Shown in pieces: positions 23,679 to 35,100 of a stretch of 64,000 nt of DNA. The translations under genes were made by a program, and so were the position numbers. Below the pieces are notes generated by a model, which made no database searches, had not been told where the DNA came from, and saw only the letters and a program-made list of their open reading frames with translations. This DNA comes from Antedon mediterranea (lineage: Eukaryota; Echinodermata; Crinoidea; Comatulida; Antedonidae), in the NCBI RefSeq assembly GCF_964355755.1, contig NC_092679.1, positions 24,428,432-24,492,431 on the forward strand, written 5' to 3'. Position 1 is the first letter of the stretch. Every line of letters starts with the position of its first letter.

Positions 23679-24472
23679 CAAGGCCAACAGCCATTAAGTC
23701 GCGTGCTACAATGCATAGTGATACCGGACCGACAGACAAACAGACCAACAGACAGACAGACCGACCGACATAGTGAACTATACTGACCGAAATTACTGAA
23801 CATGTTTAAAAATGTTGAAATGTTTAAAAACATTTATATTTTTTTAATTTACACGTGCGTAGCCTGTCACTTTTGACGTGCTCGTATAACGTAATTTCGA
23901 GTTGAAAAGTAAGTCAAGAAAACAGAAATCGGGCAAAAAGAGTGCGCAATAACATTTAACGTGCAGTGCGCGCGCAAAAATCTGCGCACTCATGGCAATT
24001 TTGTAAACGCTTAAAATTGCCTGAAACGTACTCTTATTTCATCGAAAATAAATTTTAAAAATTTTAAGCGCGCGTACGCATGCGTTACATGCGCTACGCA
24101 CGTAATTGTATTGCCATATGATGATTTATGCCCTGAAATTTATGAGTACCAAATTTTATTTAATTGTGATTCATGGTTGTTAAGATATGATTACAAACGT
24201 GATTTCGTTAAATCGTGCGTAGACCGCGTAATTTTTTATTGCGCACCGTGAAAACATAACCACAGCGATTCCTGGCCATAAGGAATATTCTGTGTGAAAA
24301 ATTGACTTAGCTAGATTAAACTGATATCAAGATAAGGTCATAAAGCGATAAAACGCATAGTGATACCGGACCGACAGACAGACAGACAGACCGACAGACA
24401 GACCGACAGACAGACAGACAGACCGACCGACCGACATAGTGAACTATAGAGTCGCTTCCACGCGACTAATAA
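23679..24472. mobile_element. Insertion in the left palindrome arm, GACA/GACC-rich repeat family
   Basis: Absent from the right arm. Starts CAAGGCCAACAGCCATTAAG and ends ...GTGAACTATAGAGTCGC and CACGCGACT. AGTCGCGTG near the left and CACGCGACT at the right are inverted. Contains two blocks of GACA/GACC tetranucleotide repeats (23735-23770, 24370-24435), each followed by CGACATAGTGAACTAT. A short relative lies at 41272-41375. Confidence 0.7.
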
Positions 24473-24729
24473 TAATTTGTTTTACATAGTGGTTTTATTT
24501 AATGGAAATAAACTGCTGTAATTTTAAAATTATAATAGTTGTTAACAATTAAAAGTTCAATTTATATAGGCCTTATTATTTCTCAAAAACAAACAGTTTA
24601 CTTGAATGGCATGTGCTGATAGAACATTGATGTTGATAGTGTATAATGTAGTGCTATTAATAAGTTTACAGAACCTTGATAAGCCAAGAAAAATGTTGAT
24701 GGGAAAATGATAATTTTAAAGACACGTAC

Positions 24730-24849
24730 CTGCCTGCGTTGGTCAGTTTCATTACCGGGTGGCCTAGCGTCGATTACATGTGATAATGCTACTACTAAGA
24801 AGCTACATAATAGCCACAAAGTAGGTTTACTTGTTTCAAAAAGCTTCAT
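24730..24849 (-). pseudogene. Mirror copy of gene 2 signal-peptide exon
   Basis: Minus-strand exon identical in protein to the first coding exon of gene 2 (MKLFETSKPTLWLLCSFLVV...), with a GTACGT donor intact. No propeptide or protease exon follows it on this strand before 22.1 kb. It is a truncated gene copy that could still produce a short secreted leader peptide or an antisense-oriented transcript. Confidence 0.85.
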
Positions 24850-24982
24850 TTCTTAGACTAAAGTATAAACAAATTAAAATCCAGCGTAAGAAAAAAAAAT
24901 ATAATGTGCTGTATTAATACTAATAACTAATGTGCCACTACTACTAACAAACATTATATTGGTAGATGAGCATCACACTTAC

Positions 24983-25061
24983 CTATATCAGCGATTTATT
25001 TCTCCGGCGCACGTTCTTCACTGAATTGAACAAATTTGAACGATTTTTGTTTCGTTTTATA
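24983..25061 (-). promoter_or_regulatory. Mirror copy of gene 2 core promoter and leader exon
   Basis: Reverse copy of the TATA sequence (25055-25061) and of the leader exon ending at the donor TATAG|GTAAGTG (24983). With the right arm this makes a divergent promoter pair about 710 bases apart. Confidence 0.65.
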
Positions 25062-25770
25062 GTTTTCTTGAATGACACCTGGTGGTACATTGCCATCTGT
25101 CAAACCTGATTATATAGTATCGTCAACTAACAAGCATAATTTTAATTTAAACGAAATCACAAAATTTAATTATAATTGGTATAAATTAAATGTAGTTATC
25201 TCATTTAGAATTGTATTAATAATATTCGTAATTAAACGGGATAATGTGACGTGTTATTAATTATGAATGATGTCGTAAGTGAATGATAAATGTGCATGCA
25301 TGTCAAAAAGACATGCTTCTCAAAGTTTGGCAAAGGGTGTAAGGCCTAACAATATTGTTAAATAGGGTAATGTTAAATTATGTAATTTCAATTGTTATGT
25401 TTAGATGAAAATTAAATAATATATATATATATATTATTTAATTTTCATCTAAACATAACAATTGAAATTACTATTATTGTTAGGCCTTACACCCTTTGCC
25501 AAACTTTGAGAAGCATGTCTTTTTGACATGCATGCACATTTATCATTCACTTACGACATCATTCATAATTAATAACACGACGTCACATTATCCCGTTTAA
25601 TTACGAATATTATTAATACAATTCTAAATGAGATAACTACATTTAATTTATACCAATTATAATTAAATTTTGTGATTTCGTTTAAATTAAAATTATGCTT
25701 GTTAGTTGACGATACTATATAATCAGGTTTGACAGATGGCAATGTACCACCAGGTGTCATTCAAGAAAAC

Positions 25771-25849
25771 TATAAAACGAAACAAAAATCGTTCAAATTT
25801 GTTCAATTCAGTGAAGAACGTGCGCCGGAGAAATAAATCGCTGATATAG
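25771..25849 (+). promoter_or_regulatory. Gene 2 core promoter (TATA box) and 5' leader exon
   Basis: TATAAAA at 25771-25777. An initiator-like TTCAGTG at 25807-25813 lies about 37 bases downstream. A leader exon then runs to a donor at 25849/25850 (GATATAG|GTAAGTG). The coding exon begins at 25981 after a TTTAGTCTAAG acceptor. Transcription start is inferred, not measured. Confidence 0.6.
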
Positions 25850-25980
25850 GTAAGTGTGATGCTCATCTACCAATATAATGTTTGTTAGTAGTAGTGGCAC
25901 ATTAGTTATTAGTATTAATACAGCACATTATATTTTTTTTTCTTACGCTGGATTTTAATTTGTTTATACTTTAGTCTAAG

Positions 25981-26102
25981 AAATGAAGCTTTTTGAAACA
26001 AGTAAACCTACTTTGTGGCTATTATGTAGCTTCTTAGTAGTAGCATTATCACATGTAATCGACGCTAGGCCACCCGGTAATGAAACTGACCAACGCAGGC
26101 AG
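25981..26102 (+). CDS. Gene 2 exon 1 (coding): signal peptide
   Basis: ATG at 25983 two bases after the acceptor. MKLFETSKPTLWLLCSFLVV followed by ALSHVIDARPPGN: hydrophobic core with a likely cleavage after VIDA. 40 codons, phase 0, donor CAG|GTACGT. Confidence 0.88.
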
Positions 26103-29100
26103 GTACGTGTCTTTAAAATTATCATTTTCCCATCAACATTTTTCTTGGCTTATCAAGGTTCTGTAAACTTATTAATAGCACTACATTACACACTATCAAC
26201 ATCAATGTTCTATCAGCACATGCCATTCAAGTAAACTGTTTGTTTTTGAGAAATAATAAGGCCTATATAAATTGAACTTTTAATGTTAACAACTATTATA
26301 ATTTTAAAATTACAGCAGTTTATTTCCATTAAATAAAACCACTATGTAAAACAAATTATTAATTTGAAAAAGAATCTGTATAGAATCAGATGTTAATATG
26401 TTTTTTTAAAATCTGTTCGAAGTTTAAAATACAAAAAAATAAAAAATAAATTTAAAATACAGATTTACTTTCTAAAATGTAATTGTTTAATATTCGCATT
26501 GCAAGAAAACAACTCTATGATGTTTTTTGTTGTTTTCCTACAACCAATCTACCAGATATGCTTATAACATGCGCTTCATGTAATCAATGCAGACTTTCTT
26601 GTTAAAGTAATTTCCACCCATTACATATTTTTATTTAGAATAAATTTGTTATTCAAGTTATCTAAAATACATATATAGTAGTATTAATGTATACGAACAT
26701 TTTTATGAGAAAAATAAATGTTGTTTTAGGCTTTAGGTGACGCGGTGGTAGTGGCAGCAGAAGAGGGCGTTGACATGCTGCTAACTGATGAACAGAAGGC
26801 ATCGAATAAGAAAGACGATGGAGGAAGTGGACGCGTTAAAAGAAAGAGTGACTATTATACGACATGGCCAAACTCACATGTTGTGTTTGAAATAGTTGAT
26901 ATAGGTAAAATAAATACTAATATTGATGTTAAAAGGTTTTTAATATTATTTTTTCATGTTAAGTACCGTGTTTCGTTTTATCAAACCATTGTCATTATGT
27001 TCGTTTACTCCAGACAGTAGCTTAATCCCGTTAGTATTGGAAGCCATAGATGATTGGTCTCGTTACACGTGCATTACATTTGAGGAGTACAATTACATTG
27101 ACCCAAACCAGCATCGTGTTCAATTTCTCAGTACTACATCAGGGTAAGTTAATTACTAAAGCGTGGTTCCCACTAGAACGTAACGCAGTGACGTAATTGA
27201 CGCAAAATGCCGTATTGCGTAATCACAAGTGGGAACCGCCAGTGCTGCAAACATTGCAGGTTTGATTTCACGCAGGCGGGGGCAAACACAATTATTGGAA
27301 GGGCATTTTTTTACGTTGCGTAGGTTGCGTTACGTTGCGTCGATAGTGGGAACCACGCTTGAGTATTACGTAACTATAAGACTACAGTTTGTTGTTTATT
27401 TTTAAATTATTAAGTTAAAGTTGTATTAATGTTTATTTGACAGATGTTACTCGTATGTGGGATACATAGGTGGTATACAAGGTATCTACTTAGCTGCTTC
27501 GGGTTGTTCGCATGTAAGTATCTTAAACGTATCAAGTGGGTGTCTCTCACGTGTATTCGTTCTCATACTTTGTTTTTATCAACAAATTAATAGTGCTTTT
27601 TGAATAGGCTTTCTAGTTTCATGTGGATAACTACATCAATAATGCAACAAGTTTCGACCTGTTTGTTTTGCCACAATTGTGAGTTCTAATATTAATATCC
27701 GATTCCTTGTTTTATAAAGAGCCTAATGTGAGTCCCCTAAGCGCTGTACTATTATTACTTATATTTTTGGATCAAACACACTCCCATAATGCAGCTAGTG
27801 ATAAGCGCAAAGTTATGTCTTTACATTACCTGGTAGGCCTACACGTGGATGGAGAGAGTAAAAGTGTCTTGCCCAGGGATACAAGCAATGCGATGAGCGT
27901 TGGATTCGAACCCACGATCCAACGCCCAGCAACACATGCGCCACTCAGGAGACTTACAATACAGCATATTCTTTTTTTTCTAATTGTACAGATAAGTGTA
28001 ATCTTACATGAAATAGGTCACACACTTGGACTACTACATGAGCAAACAAGAACAAACAGGGATGACTATTTAACCGTTATTGAAGAGAATGTACAAGGAA
28101 ACTATCTCTCGCAGTACGATATCGTGTATCATTCCGAAGACGAAACGATACCGTATGATTTTGGATCCATTATGCATTACAGCCAATGGGTAAGGACAAG
28201 GATTAGTATATTTATATTTATAACAACTTATAACCCATTTTACGTCTGAGTTTACACACAACGGAGTGCAATTTGTTCTTCTCTAGTTCTTAATTCACCT
28301 TTCTGTATATATTTCATATGTGATAAGTGTATACTTTAACACTGTAGGCATTTAGTAAGAATACATACAATCCAGATTACGCTACAATGGTAGCCCATGA
28401 TCCAATGAAACAAGACTCAATGGGGCAACACGGTAGACTCAGTCATCTCGACAAGTTATTTAGTAACAAGCATTACAGTTGCATGGGTAAGTTATTGGTT
28501 GTTGACATTCGTAAATTCATAGTTAATAGAAAGTATGAAAAATGCAAAATAGCAAATCAACGTTAAGTATTTTAACTAGCTTCTAATTTGCATAAATATA
28601 CATTTGTCCAGAAACAAAACTCATGGAAAAAATAATGTGCTATTTTGTCCATGTACCAATAAAGTAGAATACATAAATCCTTCCCACCCAAAAGCGTTTA
28701 TATCTATTATAACTACATTTCAAAATCAAAATACCACTCAAATAACTGTTTTTGTATATTTTCAACAATGATTTTTAACTACAAAAAACAAAACAAAAAT
28801 CAATCTAAACCTATATCGTACATATTATGGAAAACACTCCTGCAAACGTCAATCGATTGGAAGCCAAGATTCTTTTTTTTTCAACTGATACTAGAACATA
28901 AACCATTCACATAATAGTATACTATTGAATGATACTTTCTGTTATAATTATTTTTATTAAAATTAATTATCATGTTTAAATGATTATTGTTGTTTTTTTG
29001 ATAATTATTAATGTTATTACTCTTAGACCACTGCTCTGAGGCTGAACTAGATCAGCCGTGTCTATACGGTGGCTTCGTCGGTAAATACTGCACATGTGAG

Positions 29101-32100
29101 TGTCCTGAGGGCTTAGAAGGTCCTTATTGTGAAGTCATGACACCTTCTATTACTGAAGGTAAGTTAAGGACTGTAGGGGCAGACCTTTGATAACAAGTGG
29201 GTGGAATTCACCAACCAGTTGTTACCAGTGTTTAATCCTGACCTACACTGTCGTCAATCTTTAACTCCATTTCCTAAGCCTCAAATAAGTGTAGTGATAA
29301 ATAGTGTATACATTCGTAATTGGAGTTCCTTGATGTTGAAAGCTTAAGAAATACAAATAAACAGTAAAATAAAAAAAAACAAGATCATATGAGCAAAGTG
29401 GTCACAATTGACTTTTTGACCTGAACATAGACCGTAAAAATGTAAGAAAAGTATGTTTAACATAATATTTTCTCTAACAAATCCCCCGGCCAAATCTCCT
29501 TTCTTTCACTCACAGTAGTCTGCCATTTTGAAGAAGCTCCCTTTTGATACTTTAGTTTTATGTTACTTTTTTGTTTAAGATTGTGGAGGTCATTTTACCG
29601 AAGATAACGGTGAGATAACATCACCAAACTACCCTTCAAATTATCCAGTTTTGGTCAGCTGCAACTATCTAATCACGGTAACAATTATTGTTTTAATTGT
29701 TTAAATTAGACACAAGATTATTATTTTTTTTGTTACATTTTGATAATTAAATGTAGATACAGTTAAACAGAAAATTAAACATTTAAACATGTTTTTCTTC
29801 GTCATAGGCCCCCGAAGGCTACACCATTGAGCTAACATTTGATGATGATTTTTATATTGAGGATGAGACTTACTGTTACTGGGATCAGTTACTAATTCGA
29901 CATGACTCGCCTATGTACTATAACGCAGCAGCTAGGTAGGTAGTCGGTGTATTTCTGTTTTATGTTCTACTCAACAAACGCCGGCTTCAAGACTTCCTCT
30001 AAATATATGAATTGTTGTCGACTTTACTTAGTCCTACTGCAAAGACCTGAACACCGAGAGATGATCATTAGAATAGCGTCGTCATGATATGGTCACGCTC
30101 TGGAATGCATAATTTGTATAAATCACATATGGGAAGTACCACCATAATTATTTCAACAAGGTCTTCATGAGTGACTACTATTGATAAAGCACGTTTTTAG
30201 GTGGGCTTACTAATTCCATTTCTAAAATAACATTTTCATATCGATTTGGTTTATTTTTATTTTAAGATTCTGCGGAGATACGCTGGCAGGTGAGACTGTA
30301 ACATCTCTCAGTAATGTTATGTATGTTAATCTGTACTCAGATGACTATATAACTGAACATGGTTTCCGCGCAACATATACATTCGTAGGTAGGTCTCTCA
30401 CTGACCGCATTCAATTTTTACAAAAATGTATTCATTCTAAGATCACACATTTCTGAAATGATATGAGCTCTGAGAAAATCTGTCTATATCGGGTAAATGT
30501 AGTATTTAAAGATATAAGATATATTTTTACTATTGGTCAGGTTCCGAAGCAATAAAAAAAATTATTCTAATTTAGGCATATTTAAGTATATCGGCATTTT
30601 ATCTGCTTGTATTTGTTTTTTTTATAAAGTTTCAACCACACCCTTTTTAAATGTTAGTATATAGGCCTATTGTTATGTCTTAACACACTGTTAATGTTTT
30701 TTTAAATTAATTATTTTATGAATTAATTTATGAGTATAATTCTTAACAAAGGACTGTAAGGAAATAAATAAAGATTAATAAGAATATTAAATAAATGTTT
30801 ATAATGCAGTACAACACATTTTATTCTAATTAAAAAGATGGTACGTCACCAAGCCTAACGTGTCCGTCTGATCGTCTTCTTACCGTTGATGGCGCCAGTG
30901 CGATTGTCGAGTTCAATGCTCCGATTGTTGTTGATAATTCAAATGATGATCTGACGTCATCGTGTACACCGCCCTCTGGCAGCTCTTTCCCTGTTGGAAC
31001 CACACAAGTAACGTGTTCTGCTGTTGACTCTGACCAAAACACTGAAACGTGTACATTTGATGTAACAATACAAGGTGATTTCTTTTTACAAATTTTTAAT
31101 GAGATATTTCTAAGATAAATGAAACGTTGTTTAAAGGTATAACTAAGTTTAAAGTTTAAAATGTTGATTTGTAACGAAATGTTAACACAAGTTTTTGTGG
31201 TTGACATTTATTTTAGTTTTGTTAGAAAAAGACAGCACATCGCAAAATAATGTATATACAGTACATAAAGGTTTACAAGAACCAAAAGCATAAACTTATT
31301 GAAATAAAATCCTCCTACAAGGATTAAAAGAATGAATGAAGTTTGACTAAAAATTTGATCGAAAAAAAAACAACATATATTTACTTGAAAACAAGTGGAG
31401 TGGAGTTTTCGTATAAATCTAACCGTTTAATTTGTCTTTTTGTTATAAGTGAAATGTCTCTATCTACAGAAGTGAGTATCTTTATTAAATGGCCTATTCA
31501 AAGTGATTTTATTATTCTTTTTTTTTTTTGTTAATTGAAGTCACATACTCTCCAGACAAGCTTGTATCGACAGACGACGGTTACCAGGCCATTATTGTTA
31601 CGGGTAATGTTTTTATCATTTAAAAAATGTTCAATATTTGTATGATTATTACGTCAAATAACACTCTTGGCAACAACGTTTCACCTTTAATTAATAATTG
31701 TTATAACTGCCTTCTATCGTGAGGCTATCATGTATCCTTGAAGCGGTCTCTTTGACATTTACCATGATCCATCAACTTGGAATGATTACTATTTCTCAAT
31801 AAAATTATATAATCATAATATTCATGTACTGTAGATAACGAAGCCCCGCAATTAACGTGTGCGTCATCACTATCGGTAACGGTAGTAGAAGATGACCTGC
31901 CTTCTATCATCACCTTCAATGATCCCGCAGTGTCAGACAATTCTGGAGAAACTTTACAACCAACATGTTCCATTCCTTCCGGAAGTAGTTTTAACGTTGG
32001 TACTACTGTGGTAGACTGTGTAGCTGTGGATGCTTCTGGCAACCAGGGTTCCTGCAGCTTTGACGTCATTGTAGAAGGTGGCCTACGTTGTTCAATACGA

Positions 32101-35100
32101 ATGCCACGGTGCAATACATGTTGCACATATAACTGGTCAAAAAGATTGAATTTTAATTTGATTTTTAACATTCCATTTGTCATCATTGTGTAAAAATAAT
32201 GTTTTACCTTCTATTGTTTTTACTATTTATAAACTCTTAATACTTTCTTTAATCTAGACTTTTAAATGAATATATTTATAATATTTTTCAATATAAAAAA
32301 AATCCTCTTTTACAAACAAATATTGTATTATGTTTTCCTATTAATTGTTATTTTCAGTTGATTATTCCCCCGTGTTAACATGTCCATCAACTCAAATAAT
32401 ACCAATAACAAATGACGCAGAAGAAGTGATTGTGGATTACACGCCTGCTGGGGTTCAAGACTCGGAAGATCCTGGACTTACGGCCACTTGCCAACCACCA
32501 CCTTCCACTCTGTTTCCGCTAGGCAACACTACAGTGGTCTGTTCTGCAATTGATTCCATGAAAAACGTCGGAGAATGTCAATTTGATATCATTATCAAAG
32601 GTAATAACTGTTACATAAAAATAAAGGTATTCATCATCGTTCGCAAGCTTAACTGGAAACGGAGATAATTCTGATTATACTACTACAGCCAGTTCAGCGC
32701 CTACACAGATCAGTACACCTGTAGATGTTCCCCTACTATTTTTATTTATCTTTATATCTGAGAGTTATCATCAATGTCTTTTGTAAAAAATAGAAAAAAC
32801 GGCAATTACAATACACATACAGAATAAGCATAACAACACGTGATTTATGTATTTCAGTTGATTATCCCCCAAATCTCACATGCGGTTCGAATCATGAGTC
32901 ACCAACTGACGATGGGACATCAACGGCTAGCGTAGATTTCAAGTTAGCTTATGCGCATGACAAAGAGGATGGTGAACTTACTGCAATCTGCCAACCTCCG
33001 CCGTCAAGTTTGTTTCATATTGGCACTTCTCACGTGATCTGCTCTGCAACTGACTCCGTTGGTAATTCTGAACAATGCGGATTCAACATAACAATTCTAG
33101 GTAATACAACATACAATGGGTCTACACTCATGACATTTTTAGTACTATGTTTTACTTAAGTTATAATAATTCAATAAAGTATACATTTCACTATAATTTA
33201 TAATTTAGTGTCAATAGTACATTAACTGCAATATCCCATGAAAATATGCAATCTATGTTTTCGATGATGTCATTATGCAGATAACGAAGCACCAAAACTG
33301 ACCTGTTCATCTTTGGTTACCTTATTGACCAATCCTGGTGAAGCTACAGCTACGCTGCTTTACGATAACGCACTGGTCACTGATAATTCAGGAGAGGTAT
33401 TACAATCAGAGTGTACACCAGCTGTACCGGGGGTTCTGGGCATCGGAACGCATTCCGGATCATGTTTTGCTATCGATTCATCTAACAATCAAGGAACGTG
33501 TGATTTTCCAATCGAGGTTAAAGGTAAGGTAACAAAGATTACGCTAAAATAGTAAACAGTAGACCTATACATATATTTAAATAAGGTAAAATGAATATAA
33601 TAGTCTATTCTGTAATCTTGTTAGAATTCTTGTTTTGAATCGTTAACTCAGCTTTGAGTCAAATGTACAGTGAAATAGTGACTCTGGTTTGGACTACTGT
33701 CTTGTTGCTTTGCTATAATGTGCTGGCCCAGACCACATTACATGTTTAAAACTTGGCCTACAGTAGCTACATTTTGTACCTATTGAATATCAATGACGTG
33801 TGTGACGTAAATGAACATAACTGCAAGTTGCCTAACGACAAACGATAACAATTGATATTACAGACGGTAAATTGTCATGATAGTGGTGCCATCCGATATA
33901 TCCGGTTTTTTTTAAATGAAAAGTTTTAGTACTTTTAGAAACAATACTTAAAGTACAGTATTAGCAGAACATTCTAGTTAGACAATCTTCTGTTTTTCAA
34001 TCAATTTCAGATGAAGAAGATCCGGAAATCGTCTGTCCGGATTCGATAACCGTTGAGGCACCAGAGTCGGCAATATCAACAACTGTCAACTTCGACTTGC
34101 CGACTGTGCATGATAATTCAGCAACGAACATTATACCAACCTGTTCTTCTGAATCTGGAATGAACTTTTCGATAGGTGTTACCAAAATTGATTGTTTTGC
34201 AACAGACTCTTCAAATAATGAAAATGAGTGTACATTCGATATCACTGTTACAAGTTCAGGTATAGATAAAACCTTGACAGTAAAATGTAGCCTTATCTTA
34301 TAGCCCTTTCACATCACCTATATGAATTTCGAAAAGCGCACAAGAAACCTGGGAGGTCAATGGGAGGTCAACAGCGACGTTTTGTATGTGTGTGCGCACA
34401 AACCTGGGAGGTCAACAGCGGCGTTTTGTATGTGTATGCGCACAAACCTGGGAAGTCAACAGCGGCGTTTTGTATGTGTATGCGCACAAACCTGGGAGGT
34501 CAACAGCGGCGTTTTGTATGTGTATGCGCACAAACCTGGGAGGTCAACAGCGGCGTTTTGTATGTGTATGCGCACAAACCTGGGAGGTCAACAGCGGCGT
34601 TTTGTATGTGTGTGCGCACAAACCTGGGAGGTCAACAGCGGCGTTTTGTATGTGTGTGCGCACAAACCTGGGAGGTCAACAGCGGCGTTTTGTATGTGTG
34701 TGCGCACAAACCTGGGAGGTCAACAGCGGCGTTTTGTATGTGTATGCGCACAAACCTGGGAGGTCAACAGCGGCGTTTTGTATGTGTATGCGCACAAACC
34801 TGGGAGGTCAACAGCGGCGTTTTGTATGTGTATGCGCACAAACCTGGGAGGTCAACAGCGGCGTTTTGTATGTGTATGCGCACAAACCTGGGAGGTCAAC
34901 AGCGGCGTTTTGTATGTGTGTGCGCACAAACCTGGGAGGTCAACAGCGGCGTTTTGTATGTGTATGCGCACAAACCTGGGAGGTCAACAGCGGCGTTTTG
35001 TATGTGTGTGCGCACAAACCTGGGAGGTCAACAGCGGCGTTTTGTATGTGTATGCGCACAAACCTGGGAGGTCAACAGCGGCGTTTTGTATGTGTGTGCG

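Larger units (their letters stand above)
23640..26420. repeat. Large palindrome duplicating the gene 2 promoter and first exons
   Basis: Arms meet at an AT-rich centre near 25427 (AATAATATATATATAT...). The right arm (25428-about 26420) contains the gene 2 TATA box, leader exon, first intron and signal-peptide exon. The left arm repeats them in reverse, with the 83-codon frame containing the signal-peptide exon identical (24849-24598 versus 25983-26234). The left arm also has a ~790-base insertion (23679-24472). Differences are a few indels, so the duplication is recent or homogenised. Confidence 0.9.

Noticed and set aside
24598-24849. A complete second protease gene on the minus strand
   Set aside because: Only promoter, leader and signal-peptide exons are duplicated; no protease exons follow.
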